Source: Lacticaseibacillus saniviri JCM 17471 = DSM 24301 (lineage in GTDB: Bacteria > Bacillota > Bacilli > Lactobacillales > Lactobacillaceae). From it: 64,000 bases of DNA. Where the stretch lies: positions 1 to 64,000 of the forward strand of contig NZ_BBBX01000018.1 of NCBI RefSeq assembly GCF_001311785.1. The letters run 5' to 3'. The translations under genes and the position numbers were made by a program. Shown one piece after another: positions 9,585 to 21,309 of the stretch. Each line of letters opens with the position of its first letter. Position 1 is the first letter of the stretch. The notes beneath the pieces were generated by a model. It was given only the letters and a program-made list of their open reading frames with translations. It ran no database searches and was not told the DNA's origin.

Positions 9585-9613
9585 AATATATCACGAATAT
9601 TTTAATATGTCTA
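9585..9613 (-). promoter_or_regulatory. Promoter of the WxL cluster
   Basis: TAGACA (9608-9613), a 17-base spacer and TATATT (9585-9590) on the minus strand, each one mismatch from consensus, about 35 bases upstream of the small WxL start. The surrounding 160 bases are AT-rich with no other recognisable feature. Confidence 0.65.
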
Positions 9614-9717
9614 GTTTTAAAAACATAATAATTATTTCTTAAAGATTATTTGAATAATCATGGTATAGACCACGAATAAAATAAGGATAAAATGGTACTT
9701 GATATTTATTCACAAAT

Positions 9718-9764
9718 AAAAAAGCATGTGCAACATTGAATAATCAATGTTGCACATGCTTTTT
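9718..9764 (-). terminator. Terminator of thrS
   Basis: A long perfect stem, GCATGTGCAACATTGA against its complement, with a four-base loop and A/T tracts on both sides, lies 30 bases past the thrS stop. It can also work in the opposite direction. Confidence 0.92.
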
Positions 9765-9794
9765 GATTGCGGCGGATTAATCCTTCACCGTCAA

Positions 9795-11723
9795 TTATCG
9801 GCTGTAATTACCAATTTCAGCCACAATTGATTCGATGAACATCTTCGCTGATTCTTCGGTTGTCGAGTCTTCACCGTACTTACGAACGGCAACACCGGCT
9901 TCACCCATTTCCTTATCCCCAACAACTAAGGTATAAGGGACCTTCTTGGTTTGGGCTTCACGGATCTTGTAACCCATCTTTTCATTGCGGTCGTCAATCT
10001 TAACCCGCAGGCCTGCTGCGACCATCTTTTGACGCAATTCCTTGACGTAATCCATGTGTAAGTCCAAGTTAACTGGAATCAGTTCAACTTGTGTAGGAGC
10101 CAACCAAGTTGGGAAGGCACCCTTGTACATTTCGATTAAGTAAGAAACAAACCGTTCCATTGTGCCAACAATCCCACGGTGAATCATAACGGGACGGTGG
10201 TCTTCCCCATCGTTACCCACATATGTCAGATCAAAGCGTTCTGGCAACATGAAGTCTAACTGGATGGTGGACATGGTTTCTTCGTTGCCCAGGGCTGTCT
10301 TGGTTTGGATATCAAGCTTTGGACCATAGAAGGCAGCTTCGCCTTCAGCTTCATAGTAGTCTAAGCCCATTTCATCCATCGCAGCCTTCAACATGGTTTG
10401 GCTTTGGTTCCACATCTTGTCATCATCGAAGTACTTTTCGGTGTTAGCAGGATCGCGGTAGCTCAAACGGAAGGTATAATCATTGATGTTGAAGTCTTTG
10501 TAAACATCCATGATTAATGACAGAATCTTCTTGAATTCTTCTTGCACTTGGTCGAGCGCCACGAATGTGTGACCATCGTTCAAGGTCATTTCACGCACAC
10601 GTTGTAACCCAGAGAGGGCACCGGACTTTTCATAACGGTGCATTTGACCCAATTCAGCAATCCGCAATGGTAATTCACGGTAAGAACGAATGTGATGCTT
10701 GTAAATTTGGATGTGGCTTGGGCAGTTCATTGGGCGCAATTCAAGCATTTCGCCGTCGCCCATGTCCATTGGTGGGAACATGTCTTCGCGATAGTGATCC
10801 CAGTGACCAGATGTCTTGTAGAGATCCAAGTTAGCAAGGACTGGTGTGTAGACATGTTCGTAGCCATCAGCAACTTCCTTATCGACGATGTAGCGTTCAA
10901 TCGTCCGACGAATAGTTGCCCCGTTTGGCATCCAGTAAGGTAAGCCAGCACCGACTTCTGGATCAACGAAGAACAGGTCTAGGTCACGGCCGATGACACG
11001 GTGATCACGATCCTTGGCTTCTTGACGTCGCTTAGCATCTTCAACAAGGTCTTCTTCCTTGAAGTAAGCTGTCCCATAAATCCGTTGCAACATTGGGTTG
11101 GAAGACTTGCCTTCCCAATAAGCGCCGGCGACAGATAACAGGCTAAAGTGCTTCAAGACACTCAAGCTTGGTGCCAAAACGCCAGATTCAAAGTCTACGA
11201 AATCGCCTAATTGGTAGCCCTTGATGGGATCCCCTGCAGCTTCAACCAATTGCTTCTTGAAAGGATCATTCTTGAACATTTCAAAAGCTTCAGCACGGCT
11301 CAATAACACTGGCTTCAAAGCCGCATTGGCCTTGATTAATTCGCGCATCTTCTTAGCAACCGTTTCAAGATCGTCTGCAGAAACCTGACCATCCTTACGA
11401 TCGGTGTCGTAGTAGAAGCCGTCTTCAATTGCAGCACCCTGACCGAAGTGGATATCGGGATAGAGTTCTTTTAACGCAGCAGCTAAAACAAATGCCCCTG
11501 TTTGCCAAAGAATTTGTAACCCTTCATCGCTATCCTTAGTGATAATTTCAAGGGCCCCATCGTGTTCGATAGGTAAGTTCAAGTCGATGAATTCACCATC
11601 GAGTTTACCGGCAACGGCCTTCTTAGCCAGGCTGTTACTGATACCACTGGCAATGGCTGAGACAGTTACGCCATCTTCAAAATCTTGTTGATGCTGATCT
11701 GGAAAAGTAATCTGAATTGACAT
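9795..11723 (-). CDS. thrS: Threonyl-tRNA synthetase
   Basis: Class II synthetase of 642 aa charging tRNA-Thr. It has the N-terminal TGS domain, the editing domain (including [15 protein letters not shown]), the catalytic core with zinc ligands in [14 protein letters not shown] and [14 protein letters not shown], and an anticodon-binding domain at the end. The ATG at 11721-11723 follows AGAAAGGAAG; an upstream in-frame start in the leader is rejected because it would enter the T-box terminator. It is single, intact and controlled by a T-box leader. Confidence 0.98.
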   Translation of the reverse strand: MSIQITFPDQHQQDFEDGVTVSAIASGISNSLAKKAVAGKLDGEFIDLNLPIEHDGALEIITKDSDEGLQILWQTGAFVLAAALKELYPDIHFGQGAAIEDGFYYDTDRKDGQVSADDLETVAKKMRELIKANAALKPVLLSRAEAFEMFKNDPFKKQLVEAAGDPIKGYQLGDFVDFESGVLAPSLSVLKHFSLLSVAGAYWEGKSSNPMLQRIYGTAYFKEEDLVEDAKRRQEAKDRDHRVIGRDLDLFFVDPEVGAGLPYWMPNGATIRRTIERYIVDKEVADGYEHVYTPVLANLDLYKTSGHWDHYREDMFPPMDMGDGEMLELRPMNCPSHIQIYKHHIRSYRELPLRIAELGQMHRYEKSGALSGLQRVREMTLNDGHTFVALDQVQEEFKKILSLIMDVYKDFNINDYTFRLSYRDPANTEKYFDDDKMWNQSQTMLKAAMDEMGLDYYEAEGEAAFYGPKLDIQTKTALGNEETMSTIQLDFMLPERFDLTYVGNDGEDHRPVMIHRGIVGTMERFVSYLIEMYKGAFPTWLAPTQVELIPVNLDLHMDYVKELRQKMVAAGLRVKIDDRNEKMGYKIREAQTKKVPYTLVVGDKEMGEAGVAVRKYGEDSTTEESAKMFIESIVAEIGNYSR

Positions 11724-11756
11724 ATGTATAGCTTCCTTTCTTTTGAGAAAACAAAA

Positions 11757-11958
11757 TCCCTGACGACACACTCATGTGTCATCAGGGACGATAAATATCG
11801 CGGTTCCACCCAGTTTGGAAGTTGCCTTCCCACTCATTTCCTCGTAACCTGAGGTCTTGGACCATATAGGTATCTCGGAAAGTGGTGCGGTTAACCGATC
11901 TGGCTTTCAGCAATTGCCAAACTCTCTGTGGGTGGTTACCTTTTTGCTTTCGTCTTCG
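11757..11958 (-). promoter_or_regulatory. T-box riboswitch of thrS
   Basis: The T-box sequence GGGTGGAACCGCG (11799-11811) is followed by a terminator hairpin with a TCCCTGA...TCAGGGA stem at 11757-11788 ending in a T-rich tract. The upstream part has an AGAG bulge-like segment and stem-I pairing segments. A candidate threonine specifier ACC followed by A is at 11884-11886. Uncharged tRNA-Thr should favour read-through. The specifier choice was made by eye. Confidence 0.88.
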
Positions 11959-11966
11959 ATAAACTG

Positions 11967-11995
11967 ATTAAACCACAACTTTGAATGACCTGCAA
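11967..11995 (-). promoter_or_regulatory. Probable promoter of thrS
   Basis: TTGCAG (11990-11995), 17 bases, then TTTAAT (11967-11972) on the minus strand just upstream of the T-box leader. Confidence 0.5.
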
Positions 11996-12014
11996 GTCAG
12001 GATAACAAAATTTT

Positions 12015-12934
12015 TCAGCTCAGGCGGCGATTGATGCCACCGACTGTGACCTCACGACTCAGATACTGAATGCGCTGCATGATGCGCTGCGCCTTAGGTA
12101 GCTCATCATCGCCGCGGTCGTTACCGGCCAGAAATTCGGTCAGTTCCGCCATGGTTTTATTTGATGTAAACAATGTCGGTAATTCTTCCTGCATGCGGTA
12201 CTGCAGGATAATCCCTAACACTTCATCCCGAATCCAGGGACTGAAAGATTCAGCGCCGATATCATCCAACATCAAAATTGGGGCACGCTTGATGCGATTA
12301 ATGGTTGGTACAACCTTTTGATCAGAGATGGCTGCCTTCATTTCGACCGCAAATGTTGGAAAATGCAGCAGTGTTGACGCCTGATTCTGGTCCGCCAAGT
12401 AATTGGCAATCGCGCCAATCAGATAGGTCTTACCGACCCCAAATGGCCCCGTCAGATAGAGGCCCTGGTGGAAGGTGGTTGGGTCGGTCGTTTGGGCCAC
12501 CACAAAGTTGGTTGCCTCGTTGAGCGCCACCACACGGTCGGTTGCGTCATAATCTTCCAAGCGCGCATTGGCAATCGCTTTGGGCATATTCATCGTGGTC
12601 ACAAGTGCGGCCTTGGCGCGGCCCTCATCCGCCTGGACTTTGCCCCGCGTTGGTTCATAGGCAACATCGATCAAGTGATTCGAGACAATTAATGTGGGTT
12701 GATAATCCGGCGCAAAAGGCTGTTCCCCTTTTTGCGTTTATTGCGTTCAGACACGAACTCATAGATTTTGGCTGCCCCACGTTCAATCGCATCCGGTGCC
12801 AATTCTTCTTCATTGGCGATCAGAAAACGATGCACTTCCTCATCTTGAAGGGCTTGCGCAATCATCTGTTGATAGGCACTAGTGAGTTCGCGCTGATTCA
12901 TCAATTTTTCAATATGCTCACGAATGGTTTCCAT
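12015..12934 (-). CDS. dnaI: Primosomal helicase loader DnaI (frameshifted)
   Basis: AAA+ ATPase that loads the replicative helicase at the origin and at stalled forks. About 306 aa after adding one C near 12696-12698 (restores RRIINPTLIVSNHL). The N-terminal part binds the helicase; the C-terminal part has Walker A GPFGVGKTYL and Walker B ILMLDDIGAE plus the sensor region TLFTSNKT. Its start lies inside the end of dnaB, indicating translational coupling. Length and order match Bacillus and Lactobacillus dnaB-dnaI. Confidence 0.92.
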
Positions 12935-14272
12935 CAGTGGCCTCCTTTCTCAATGCGGCCAGTTTCGCCTGATTGGCCGCGAGTTGGGCCTTCATCTCAG
13001 GGGTGACCTCTTCTTTTTAGGCTGATAATCAGGTTGCATCCACGCTGGGCGGGTTTCAACGCGACGGTTGGCACGTGGTCGCGTCGACTTACGCGCTGGC
13101 TTCTTGGTCACGAATTCGTGAATCTGGACCAACGCTTGCTCGGGACTGGTGACACCCGCCTTGAGCCAACTATTGACCACCGCATCCAAGTACGCCTGGT
13201 TGATAGAGTCGTTGGTTTGCAAGATGTAATCGACCAAAATATTAATCGTGGCATCGTCAAACACACGCCGCTGCTGCAACTTGAGTAATGCCTGAATCTC
13301 GTTATGGCCGGGATACATCTGCGCATTTTTCTTGTGCTTAGCGGCCACGATAAACTCGCGAATCGACATCTGTTTGGCGTCCTTTAAAAGCGCCGCATCA
13401 GTGTCCGCAACAGCCACCTTGGTGGATAACTGAGGTTGGACAGCAACCTTGTGTTCCTGTTTGGTGGCCGTCTGTTCAATATTGCGCCGTAACTGTGGCA
13501 AGTTGAGTTCACCTGTCATCACATTCGTTGCCGCTTCAATGTAACGCGCCAGATCCACTGGCTGCAAGCCATAGAACTTCGCCAACTGATAAATCGCACT
13601 CTGATACTTCTCGAGTTCGCCTGCCTTCAAGTTGCTGTTGGCTAACTGTTGTGCCAAAAATTCCCAGTCATAACCCTCACCGTTGCCGAGCGTCACCTTG
13701 GGGGCTTCACTCTGCACGACGGCTTGCTTGGCGGTTTCCACCGCAATGGGCGGATCGGTCAGCGCTTGGGCGCTAATGTGGAATACATCGAGGAAATCAC
13801 TGGTGATATCCTGCCAAGAATCGCGCCGAATGGGACTGAGCTGAAAGTCCTGCCGCAACGTCGCAAATTGCGTCTCGCCCACGGTGTCATACAGCAGCAC
13901 TGACAGTAAATCATCGCTGAAAAAACGATCCGGGCTGACTGGTGCATAGAGTTCGTAGGCATAAAAGCGCCCGAGTTGATCGACTTGTGTGTATGTTTTG
14001 AGTAGGCCGACTGCTTCGAGTTTGACCCGCGCGGTGAACAATTCATCGATGGAGACATGCAACAAATCCAACAAGCGTACGTGCTTCTTCCGGTCACTCA
14101 GACTCGGTCTGGGCGTAACTTCCTGCCACAACGTCAGGTACAGCGCAAATGCAACTGGGCCAATCAGTGGTTGATACAGTCTTGTCGCAACCTTCTGATC
14201 AAAGTCACTGAGATAAGTGGCCTGCGTGATGACGTAATCGTCTTGTGGTAAGTATGTTTCCGGTCGCTGCAT
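12918..14272 (-). CDS. dnaB: Replication initiation and membrane attachment protein DnaB (frameshifted near end)
   Basis: Firmicutes DnaB helps recruit helicase with DnaD and DnaI at the origin. The visible frame runs 12992-14272; adding one base to the T5 run at 13014-13018 extends it by about 25 residues (EEVTPEMKAQLAANQ...) to a TGA at 12918-12920 that overlaps the dnaI start by 17 bases. That overlap supports the repair. The product is about 451 aa with the N-terminal winged-helix region (YLPQDDYVITQATYLSDFD) and a DnaD-like C-terminal region. Lies between nrdR and dnaI as in related genomes. Confidence 0.92.
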
Positions 14273-14310
14273 GCAATCGTCTCCTCTCGTTTATTTTGAT
14301 GGCATAAACA

Positions 14311-14345
14311 TAGGGCTGGGACAAAACTTGCGTTTTCCCTCAGCC
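14311..14345 (-). terminator. Hairpin between nrdR and dnaB
   Basis: GGGCTGGGACAAAACTTG and GTTTTCCCTCAGCCC form an imperfect stem with a short loop just past nrdR. There is no strong T tract on the minus strand, so it may act in RNA processing or weak termination rather than as a full terminator. Confidence 0.4.
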
Positions 14346-14351
14346 CCACTG

Positions 14352-14825
14352 TTATGCTTTGTCGTCGCCATGGCCTTTTGCCATCATTTCCTGCAATTCC
14401 TGCATGAAAACCGACATATCTTTGAACTGACGATAGACACTGGCAAAACGAATATAAGCCACGTCATCGACATCGGCGAGCCGATTCATGACGTACTCAC
14501 CAATCGCTTGGCTACTGACTTCATTTTCACCAATCGCACGCAGTTGATTCTCAACTGCATCGACAATGCCTGTCATCTGTTCCATGGTCACCGGGCGTTT
14601 TTCAGCCGCACGAATCAGGCCTTTCAAGACCTTCTCGCGATTGAATTCTTCCCGAGTGCCATTCTTTTTGATTACCAATAATGGTGTCTGTTCAATTCGT
14701 TCAAATGTAGTAAAGCGAAAGCCACAATTCTCGCATTCCCGGCGCCGGCGAATGGCACGGCCGCCATCGGTTGGTCTAGAATCCACAACCCGCGAACTAT
14801 TGTGGTGACAATGTGGGCACTGCAC
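14352..14825 (-). CDS. nrdR: Transcriptional repressor NrdR
   Basis: Zinc-ribbon and ATP-cone regulator that represses ribonucleotide reductase genes when dATP is high. It has [20 protein letters not shown] and CENCGFRF (two CxxC pairs), then the ATP cone beginning [14 protein letters not shown] chose GTG at 14823-14825 as start because it places CPHC at residue 3, as in the family (157 aa). A longer in-frame ATG start would add ten residues and cross the GAGGGTGG ribosome site. Between coaE and dnaB. Confidence 0.95.
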   Translation of the reverse strand: MQCPHCHHNSSRVVDSRPTDGGRAIRRRRECENCGFRFTTFERIEQTPLLVIKKNGTREEFNREKVLKGLIRAAEKRPVTMEQMTGIVDAVENQLRAIGENEVSSQAIGEYVMNRLADVDDVAYIRFASVYRQFKDMSVFMQELQEMMAKGHGDDKA

Positions 14826-14855
14826 ACATCCACCCTCTTTTAGTTGATGCCCCAA

Positions 14856-15451
14856 TTATACCATAGATAACTGTTTTATTAAGTGGTCCACTTGGGATTT
14901 TGTGTGCGCGACACTTTCTTGATTATCAATCACATAATCAGCTCGCTTCACCTTGTCGGCCAGTGGCATCTGCGCCTTAATGCGCTTATCCGCCGCTTCT
15001 TGACTGAGTTGATTGCGCGCCATCAAGCGTTTGCGTTGGGTCGCAACATCTACGGTCACCACCGCAACACCATCGAAGACGTCCTGATAGTTTGCCTCAA
15101 ACAATAAGGGAATGTCACCAACAACGAGTTCAGACTGCTTAGCGGCTTCACGCAACTGGGCATCGATTGCCTTTCGCAAATAGGGACGATAGATGGCATT
15201 CATCCGCTCACGAGCTTGATCGTCGTTAAAGACAATTTGCCCGAGTGCTTTGCGGTCGAGTTCATGATCGGGGGTCAAAATGGTCTGGCCAAACGCGTCG
15301 ACAAGTCCCGCTAAAACAGGTGATTCTGGTGTGACCACGGAACGCGCAATGACGTCCGCATCGACAACCGGAATATTTTTATCCTTGAACATCTGACTGA
15401 CGGTGGATTTGCCCGTCGCAATGCCGCCTGTGAGTCCCAAAAATACGTCAC
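14856..15451 (-). CDS. coaE: Dephospho-CoA kinase (frameshift at N-terminus)
   Basis: Last step of coenzyme A synthesis, phosphorylating dephospho-CoA. P-loop in GLTGGIATGKST and the lid and VIDNQES regions are clear. The usual residues before GLTGG are restored by adding one T at the A5 run 15439-15443: MTYFLGLTGG from GTG 15449-15451, which follows GAGGTG. Total 198 aa, typical length. Starts a few bases after mutM. Essential in most bacteria, so a real break is unlikely. Confidence 0.92.
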
Positions 15452-15456
15452 ACTGT

Positions 15457-16289
15457 TCACCTCATTTGATTTTTGACAATGCGGACAGAAATTGGTGCCG
15501 CGTTGATTGACTTTGATTTTTCAATTGGTGTGGCACATCGATCGCAGGGTTGTCCCTTGCGATCATAGACGTGCAACTGATTCTGAAAATCACCCTTGTG
15601 GCCCGTCGCATCGAGATACGTGTGCGCACTCGTACCACGAGCTTTGGTAGCCAGTGCCAATTCCTCGATAATGGTATCGCGCAAGCGTTTGGCGTCGCGC
15701 TTGGTCAGGTGATTAGCGGGCGTTTCCGGATGAATCTTAGCTAACCACAGACACTCGTCAGCGTAGATATTTCCGACACCCGCCACCGTGCTCTGATCCA
15801 AGATCACGGACTTGATTGCTTTTTATGGCGTTGCAGCGTCTGATAGAACGCATCCACATCGAATGTGGCTTCAGTGGGTTCCGGGCCGATTGTTCTGAGG
15901 CCGGACAGCTGCATCTCTTCGCCGGTTTTCACCAGCGTCATGCGCCCAAACTTGCGCGAATCACGATAACGCAACTGGCTCCCATCGGTGAAGGTAAGCC
16001 ACACGTGCACAAACTTGTGCATGGGATCATCGGCATGTTGGACCAACTCATACTTACCTTCCATCCGCAGGTGACTGACGATGGTGAGGCCACCGCTCAA
16101 TCGAATCAAGAGATATTTACCCCGCCGATCCAAGCGTTCAACGCGTTGACCGGCGACTTGCTCTTGAAATTGATCCAGCCCATTGGTCAAAATTTTGCCC
16201 CAATTTGTCCCGACATCACGAATTGTTTTGCCCTGAATCAGCGGCGTGAGACTCGCGCGCACGGTTTCAACTTCTGGTAATTCTGGCAC
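15457..16289 (-). CDS. mutM: Formamidopyrimidine-DNA glycosylase (three frame breaks)
   Basis: DNA repair glycosylase/AP lyase removing 8-oxoguanine. Begins MPELPEVETVR, giving the catalytic Pro and Glu. Breaks occur at T5 runs 15820-15824, 15517-15521 and 15470-15474; adding one base to each restores the H2TH region (ILDQSTVAGVGNIYADECLW) and the zinc finger CDRC...TNFCPHC, with a stop at about 15462 and about 276 aa. Between coaE and polA, the normal DNA-repair neighbourhood. Without repair the zinc finger is lost. Confidence 0.9.
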
Positions 16290-16300
16290 GCTATCCCTCC

Positions 16301-18940
16301 TTACTTGGCATCAAACCACGTCTTGCCATAGTGACTCTCAACCTTCAGCGGAATCGCCAAATCGACCGCTGAGTCCATCACGCTAGGCACGATGTCTTCA
16401 AGCGTTGCAATTTCTGCCGTTGGGGCTTCAAAAATCAGTTCATCGTGAACTTGAAGCAGCATGCGCGCCTTAAGACCTTCTTTGGCCAACCGGTCGTTCA
16501 TGCGAATCATCGCGACCTTAATAATATCCGCCGCACTACCCTGAATCGGTGTGTTCATCGCGGTGCGTTCGGCAAAGCTACGCAGATTGAAGTTGCGTGA
16601 GTGAATCTGTGGCAAATAGCGGCGCCTATGGAACAAGGTTTCCACATAACCCTTTTCGCGCGCTTGTTTGACCATGTCATCCATGTACTGGCGCACCAGT
16701 GGATATTGTTCGAAGTAACCCTCGATGAAGGCCTTGGCCTGTGACCGTGTGATGCCGATGTTGCGGGCTAACCCAAAATCACTGATACCATAGACAATCC
16801 CGAAATTCGTTGCCTTGGCCTGCCGCCGCATGTCTGGTGTCACCTGATCGGGCGAGTCGAGATTAAAAATTTTCATCGCGGTGTTGGCATGGATATCGCG
16901 GTCTTCCTTGAAGGCTTCTTGCATATTAGGATCGCCGGAAATGTGCGCCAAGACCCGCAGTTCAATCTGGGAATAGTCGGATGAGAAAATCTGCCAATCG
17001 GGTTCAGATGGGACAAAGGCGTAGCGAATCTGCTTGCCCTCATCGCGAGCGGGAATATTTTGCATATTGGGGTCAACGGATGACAACCGGCCTGTCTGGG
17101 TCAGCGTCTGCAGATAGCGGGTATGAATCTTACCATCGGGTTGAACCGCCTTCAGCAAACCCGTTACGTACGTCGATTGAATCTTGTTGATGGTCCGGTA
17201 ATCCAGAATGGTCTGAATGATGTCGTGGCTGGACTTCAATTCTTCCAGCACATCGACACTGGTTGAGTAACCCGTTTTGGTCTTCTTGACCACTGGCAAG
17301 CCCAGTTTTTCAAACAAGACTTCACCTAACTGCTTGGGCGAATTCAGGTTGAATGGCATGCCTGCTTGGGCATAGGCCTTTTCTTCCAGAATCTTCAGGC
17401 TCTGTTCGAATTCGCCGCCCATCTGCTTCAATGTGGTTTGATCCAATTGAATCCCCGTGATTTCCATCCGCGCTAAAACTTGAGCGAGTGGCATTTCCAT
17501 AGCTGTGAATAATTCACTCTGATCCTGGTCAGCCAGGTCGGAAGTCAGGTGTGGGCGCAAGCCAATCAACGCCTGTGCCTTGTGCGCGAGATGTGCAAAC
17601 AACACGTCGTCTGCGGGAATCTGGCGCTTGGCCCCTTTACCGTAGACATCCTCGTCCGTCTGTAACTGATAGTCATGGTCCATGGCCACGCGACCCAGAT
17701 CGTTACTGTTTTCGTCAGGATTCAATAAGTAGGACGCGAGCAACACGTCAAAATCGATGTTCTGCAACGTGATATCGAGGCGATTAGCGGCCACAATATT
17801 GCGTTTTACTATCAAAAACAGACAGTGGCGCTTTTTCGAGCCAGGTTTTGACTTCAGGAATCGTCAACAGCGTGACATCCGTGCTGACAAATGTTTCATC
17901 TTCTGTTCCAATGAAGAACGCAAAGATATCAGACGTGTGATAGTTGTCATCTAACATCTCGAGTTCAAAGGCAACAGGCGTGGTGATTTTGGTCAACGCC
18001 AAAATGGTCTTGTCATCCAAGACGGTGTACTTAGCGGGCTTGGTGTCAACAACAGGCGCAGCCCCACCTAATTTGGCTAACGCTGTCTTCATTTCAAGTT
18101 CTGTGTAGATCTCGCGCAACCGATCCTCATCGTCCGGTTGATCAATGACATCCTGTAAGCCAATCGTGATCGGTGCATCCGTGATAATCGTGGCGAGCTT
18201 GCGGCTCATCAATGCCTGCTCCTTATCGTTGATGAGATTTTCTTTCATCTTGGAGGCTTTCAAGTCATCAATATTGGCGTAAAGGTTATCGATGGTCCCA
18301 AACTGATTCAACAGCTTGAGCGCGGTCTTTTCACCGACCTTGGTGACCCCAGGATAATTGTCCGAGGTGTCACCCATTAATCCCTTCAGGTCGATAATCT
18401 GGTCGGGCGTGATCCCCAGCTTTTCCTTCACGTGTTCTGGCGTATAGACTTCGAGCTCGTTCACACCCTTCACGGTCACATCCACGGTGACATGCGGTGT
18501 GGTGAGCTGGGTCAAATCGCGATCGCCGGTGACGATGATGCTTTCCCAACCGGCCGCTTGTGCCTGGCGACTCATGGTGCCAATGATATCATCGGCTTCA
18601 TAATCCTTGAGTTCATAGTGCTTGATGCCACGCGCCTCGAGAATCTGTTTGATATAAGGCAGTTGCTCAATCAATTCGCTAGGTGTTTTAGCCCGGCCAT
18701 CCTTGTAAGTGCTGAATTCTTTGGTCCGAAAAGTGGTGCTTCCCGCATCAAATGCGACCAACACAGCATCGGGTTGTTCATTCTTCAGCAACACTTCAAG
18801 CATGTTGTTGAAGGCATAAACCGCATTGGTGTGAACGCCGGCACTGGTCACGAAGCGGTCCAATTGCGAGTACATCGCAAAAACGCGCGAAACGCGACCG
18901 AGTTACCGTCTATCAATAATAATTTCTTTGCTTTTGCCAT
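16301..18940 (-). CDS. polA: DNA polymerase I (two frame breaks)
   Basis: Repair and Okazaki-fragment polymerase with an N-terminal 5'-3' exonuclease. About 879 aa when a T is added to T5 at 18879-18883 (FRAFFAMYS) and one base removed at 17807-17810 (DSKRNIVAANRL). The 5' nuclease domain (about residues 1-290) has LLIDGNSVAFRAF and GVTKVGEKTALKLL; the polymerase domain carries SSDYSQIELRVLAHISGD, RRQAKATNFGIVYGIS and LQVHDELIFE. The middle 3'-5' exonuclease domain looks degenerate, as in many Firmicutes. The ATG at 18938-18940 follows AGGAGGAACAC. Confidence 0.94.
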
Positions 18941-18958
18941 TGTGTTCCTCCTATGAGT

Positions 18959-18991
18959 GGTTGTGACAAAACAAAGCTTTGTCGCAATCCC
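18959..18991. repeat. TTGTGACAAA-type inverted repeat
   Basis: GGTTGTGACAAA pairs imperfectly with TTTGTCGCAATCC. The same core recurs in other intergenic hairpins of this window (23920, 35350, 62982). Here it lies just upstream of polA, not behind a gene. Confidence 0.6.
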
Positions 18992-19004
18992 TCTTTCGCT
19001 TTCC

Positions 19005-19078
19005 GAACAGTATCGATTAATCGCGTTCCAAAAGGCTGAGAATCCTCCCACTCAAAGCGCCTCTTATCACAGCTTCTC
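19005..19078. repeat. Dispersed intergenic repeat, copy A
   Basis: The segment from CCGAACAGTATCGATTAATC to TTATCACAGCTTC resembles the segment at 54766-54852. The core GATTAATCGCGTTCC and CAAAAGGCTGAGAATC differs at only four of about 30 positions, and the ends (ATCACAGCTTC against GTCACAACTTC) also match. It holds no ORF. Confidence 0.6.
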
Positions 19079-19145
19079 ATTGCCTCCTAGAACATGCCAT
19101 CCCTCATTGTACCAAAATCTGAGGGTGAAGCGGGCAATCTCGTGC

Positions 19146-19192
19146 CACAAAAAACGCGTTTGGCAAAACCATCACGGTCATGCGCAAACACG
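19146..19192 (-). terminator. Terminator of the Bax-inhibitor-like gene
   Basis: On the minus strand CGTGTTTG pairs with CAAACGCG across a loop and is followed by T6, 15 bases past the restored stop at 19207. Confidence 0.65.
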
Positions 19193-19206
19193 TTTCAGAT
19201 CATCAG

Positions 19207-19904
19207 CTAGTTACGGTCACTGACACCGAAGATTTGGAGAATCGCAATAAAGAGATTCAAGAAATCAAGGTAGAGCATCAAGCGCCCTGCACAGCCAAGG
19301 AGTTGGTTGCTGCAGATTCGCCACCCATGCTGACATACATTTTCTTTAAATTCTGTGTGTCCCAAGCTGTCATGACAATAAAGATAATCAAGATGGCATA
19401 GGAGAGAATCATCGTCATGGTGCCGGAGTGGAGGAAGATGTTCACGATGGACATCAGGAAAACCCCGATGAAGAAAGTGAACGCGATGCTTCCTGCGCGA
19501 CTGAGATCACGATTACCAAATCGGCCAACCAGCGACATCACGAGGAAGACAATCCCTGTTGTGATAAACGCCATTGCCACCGTTGTACCAGAGAACATGC
19601 TCATGATAACCGCGAAGGTCACCCCGTAACTGGCTGCGAGGGCCATAAACATCCCCGTCGCGTAACCGGCATTTTCTCGACCCCGACGGCCACTAATCAT
19701 GAATGACAGAATCAGTGGCAGGAACAAGAAAATATAGTAGACGAATCGATTGGTGCCGATGAAATTGAAGAACTGTGTTTGGAACACGGTTCCCAATAAG
19801 TAGGTCACAAGCGCTGTGACCCCCATTCCTGCACCCATGGTACTGTATACCCGAGTAAAGAATCGAGTCATGCCTGTATCATTGACTAATCGACGTTCTT
19901 GCAT
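19207..19904 (-). CDS. Bax inhibitor-1 family membrane protein (frameshifted)
   Basis: Polytopic membrane protein of the BI-1/YccA/YetJ family; bacterial members include a pH-sensitive calcium leak channel (B. subtilis YetJ). About seven hydrophobic segments are visible after an N-terminal cytosolic stretch (MQERRLVNDTGMTRFFTRVY). A break near 19280 truncates the last segment; one added base gives ALMLYLDFLNLFIAILQIF and a polar end GVSDRN (232 aa), the conserved BI-1 terminus. The start follows GAAAGGATG. It is a monocistronic gene. Confidence 0.87.
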
Positions 19905-19966
19905 AGAATCATCCTTTCGTTCAACTCATTGAATAAACCACATTATACAGGTGTCAGACCGATTTG

Positions 19967-21294
19967 TCAGTTGGACTTAGGACTGATATCGCTGAGCAAA
20001 TCTTCATAGGCGCGTTCATACTTTTGAACGTCGCCGGCACCCATGAAGATCACAACGGCATTGTGGTAGTCCAACAGCGGTGACATGTCTTCAGCGTGCA
20101 CGACTTCCCCACCGTTTTCAATCTTAGCGCCCAAGTCAGCGGCACTGATAGCCCCAGACTTTTCACGCGCAGAGCTGAAGATTTCGGTTAAGAAGACTTG
20201 ATCGGCCTGATCCAAAATCTTGGCGAAATCATCCAAGTAAGCGATCGTCCGTGAGAAAGTATGTGGTTGGAAGACCGCAATCACTTCCTTGTCAGGATAC
20301 TTTTGTCGAGCGGCATCCAGTGTGGCTTGAATCTCGCTTGGATGGTGCGCGTAGTCATCGATAATGACCATATCGGCCACTTTCTTTTCGGAGAAACGAC
20401 GCTTAACCCCTTCAAAACTGGCGAGTTCTGTCGCAATTAATTCAGCATCCAGTTTTTCCATGTGACTCACTGCCACAACGGCCAATGCGTTTAAGACACT
20501 GTGTTCACCGAACAATGGCACACTGAAGTGACCGATTAATTCATCGTGGAAGAAGGCATCAAAACTGCTACCAGAAGTGGTCCGGTTGACGTTCTTGGCC
20601 ACAAAGTCATCCTTGTCGCTCACACCGTAATAGTACACGGGCACGTCCACCTTCAGTTTACGCAACCATGGATCGTCGCCCCAGGCAAAGATGGCTTTCT
20701 TCACTTGTTTGGCTTCCGTTTCAAAGGCATCGTAGACGTCTTCAATACCGGTGTAGTAATCAGGGTGATCAAAGTCAATATTGGTCATGATCAGGTAATC
20801 GGGATGATAAGCGAGGAAGTGGCGGCGATATTCATCCGCTTCAAAGACAAAGAATTGCGAGTCAGGAATGCCCTTGCCGCTACCATCACCGATCAAGTAA
20901 CTGGTCTTGGCCACACCACTCAACGTGTGGGCGAGTAAGCCGGTGGTGCTAGTCTTACCGTGCGCCCCAGCCACGCCAATACTGGTGAAATTTTCAATCA
21001 GGTGGCCTAAGAAATCGTGGTAACGGAAGAATGGCACTTCGAGTTCGAGTGCACGCTTGACTTCTGGGTGATCCTCGGTGAAGCTGTTTCCGGCAATCAC
21101 GGTGTATTCTGGCTTGATGTTAGCTGGATCAAATGGCAACACTTCAATCCCCGCTTGTTCCAGGCCGCGTTGCGTGAAGGTGTACTGCGTGATATCGCTG
21201 CCTAACACGGTGTTGCCGAGATCATGTAAGACCAGTGCCAATGCACTCATCCCTGAACCCTTAATCCCAATAAAAAATATGTCTTTGTCTCCAT
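19967..21294 (-). CDS. murC: UDP-N-acetylmuramate--L-alanine ligase (frameshift at N-terminus)
   Basis: Adds L-Ala to UDP-MurNAc, the first peptide step of peptidoglycan synthesis. The ATP site is [15 protein letters not shown]; the central [13 protein letters not shown] and C-terminal [15 protein letters not shown] signatures are present. The first residues are out of frame; adding one base to the A6 run at 21272-21277 restores [21 protein letters not shown], the standard N-terminal nucleotide-binding motif, 442 aa. The ATG at 21292-21294 is eight bases after AGAGG. It lies next to sftA as in B. subtilis (ytpT-murC). Confidence 0.95.
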
Positions 21295-21309
21295 AATCAT
21301 TTCCTCTTC

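Noticed and set aside
10565-10966. Open frames on both strands inside thrS
   Set aside because: Overlap the conserved catalytic core of thrS; no independent coding evidence.
14352-14855. NrdR starting at the upstream ATG
   Set aside because: The family begins with M-x-CPxC; the GTG at 14825 gives that, while the ATG start adds residues encoded by the ribosome-binding region.
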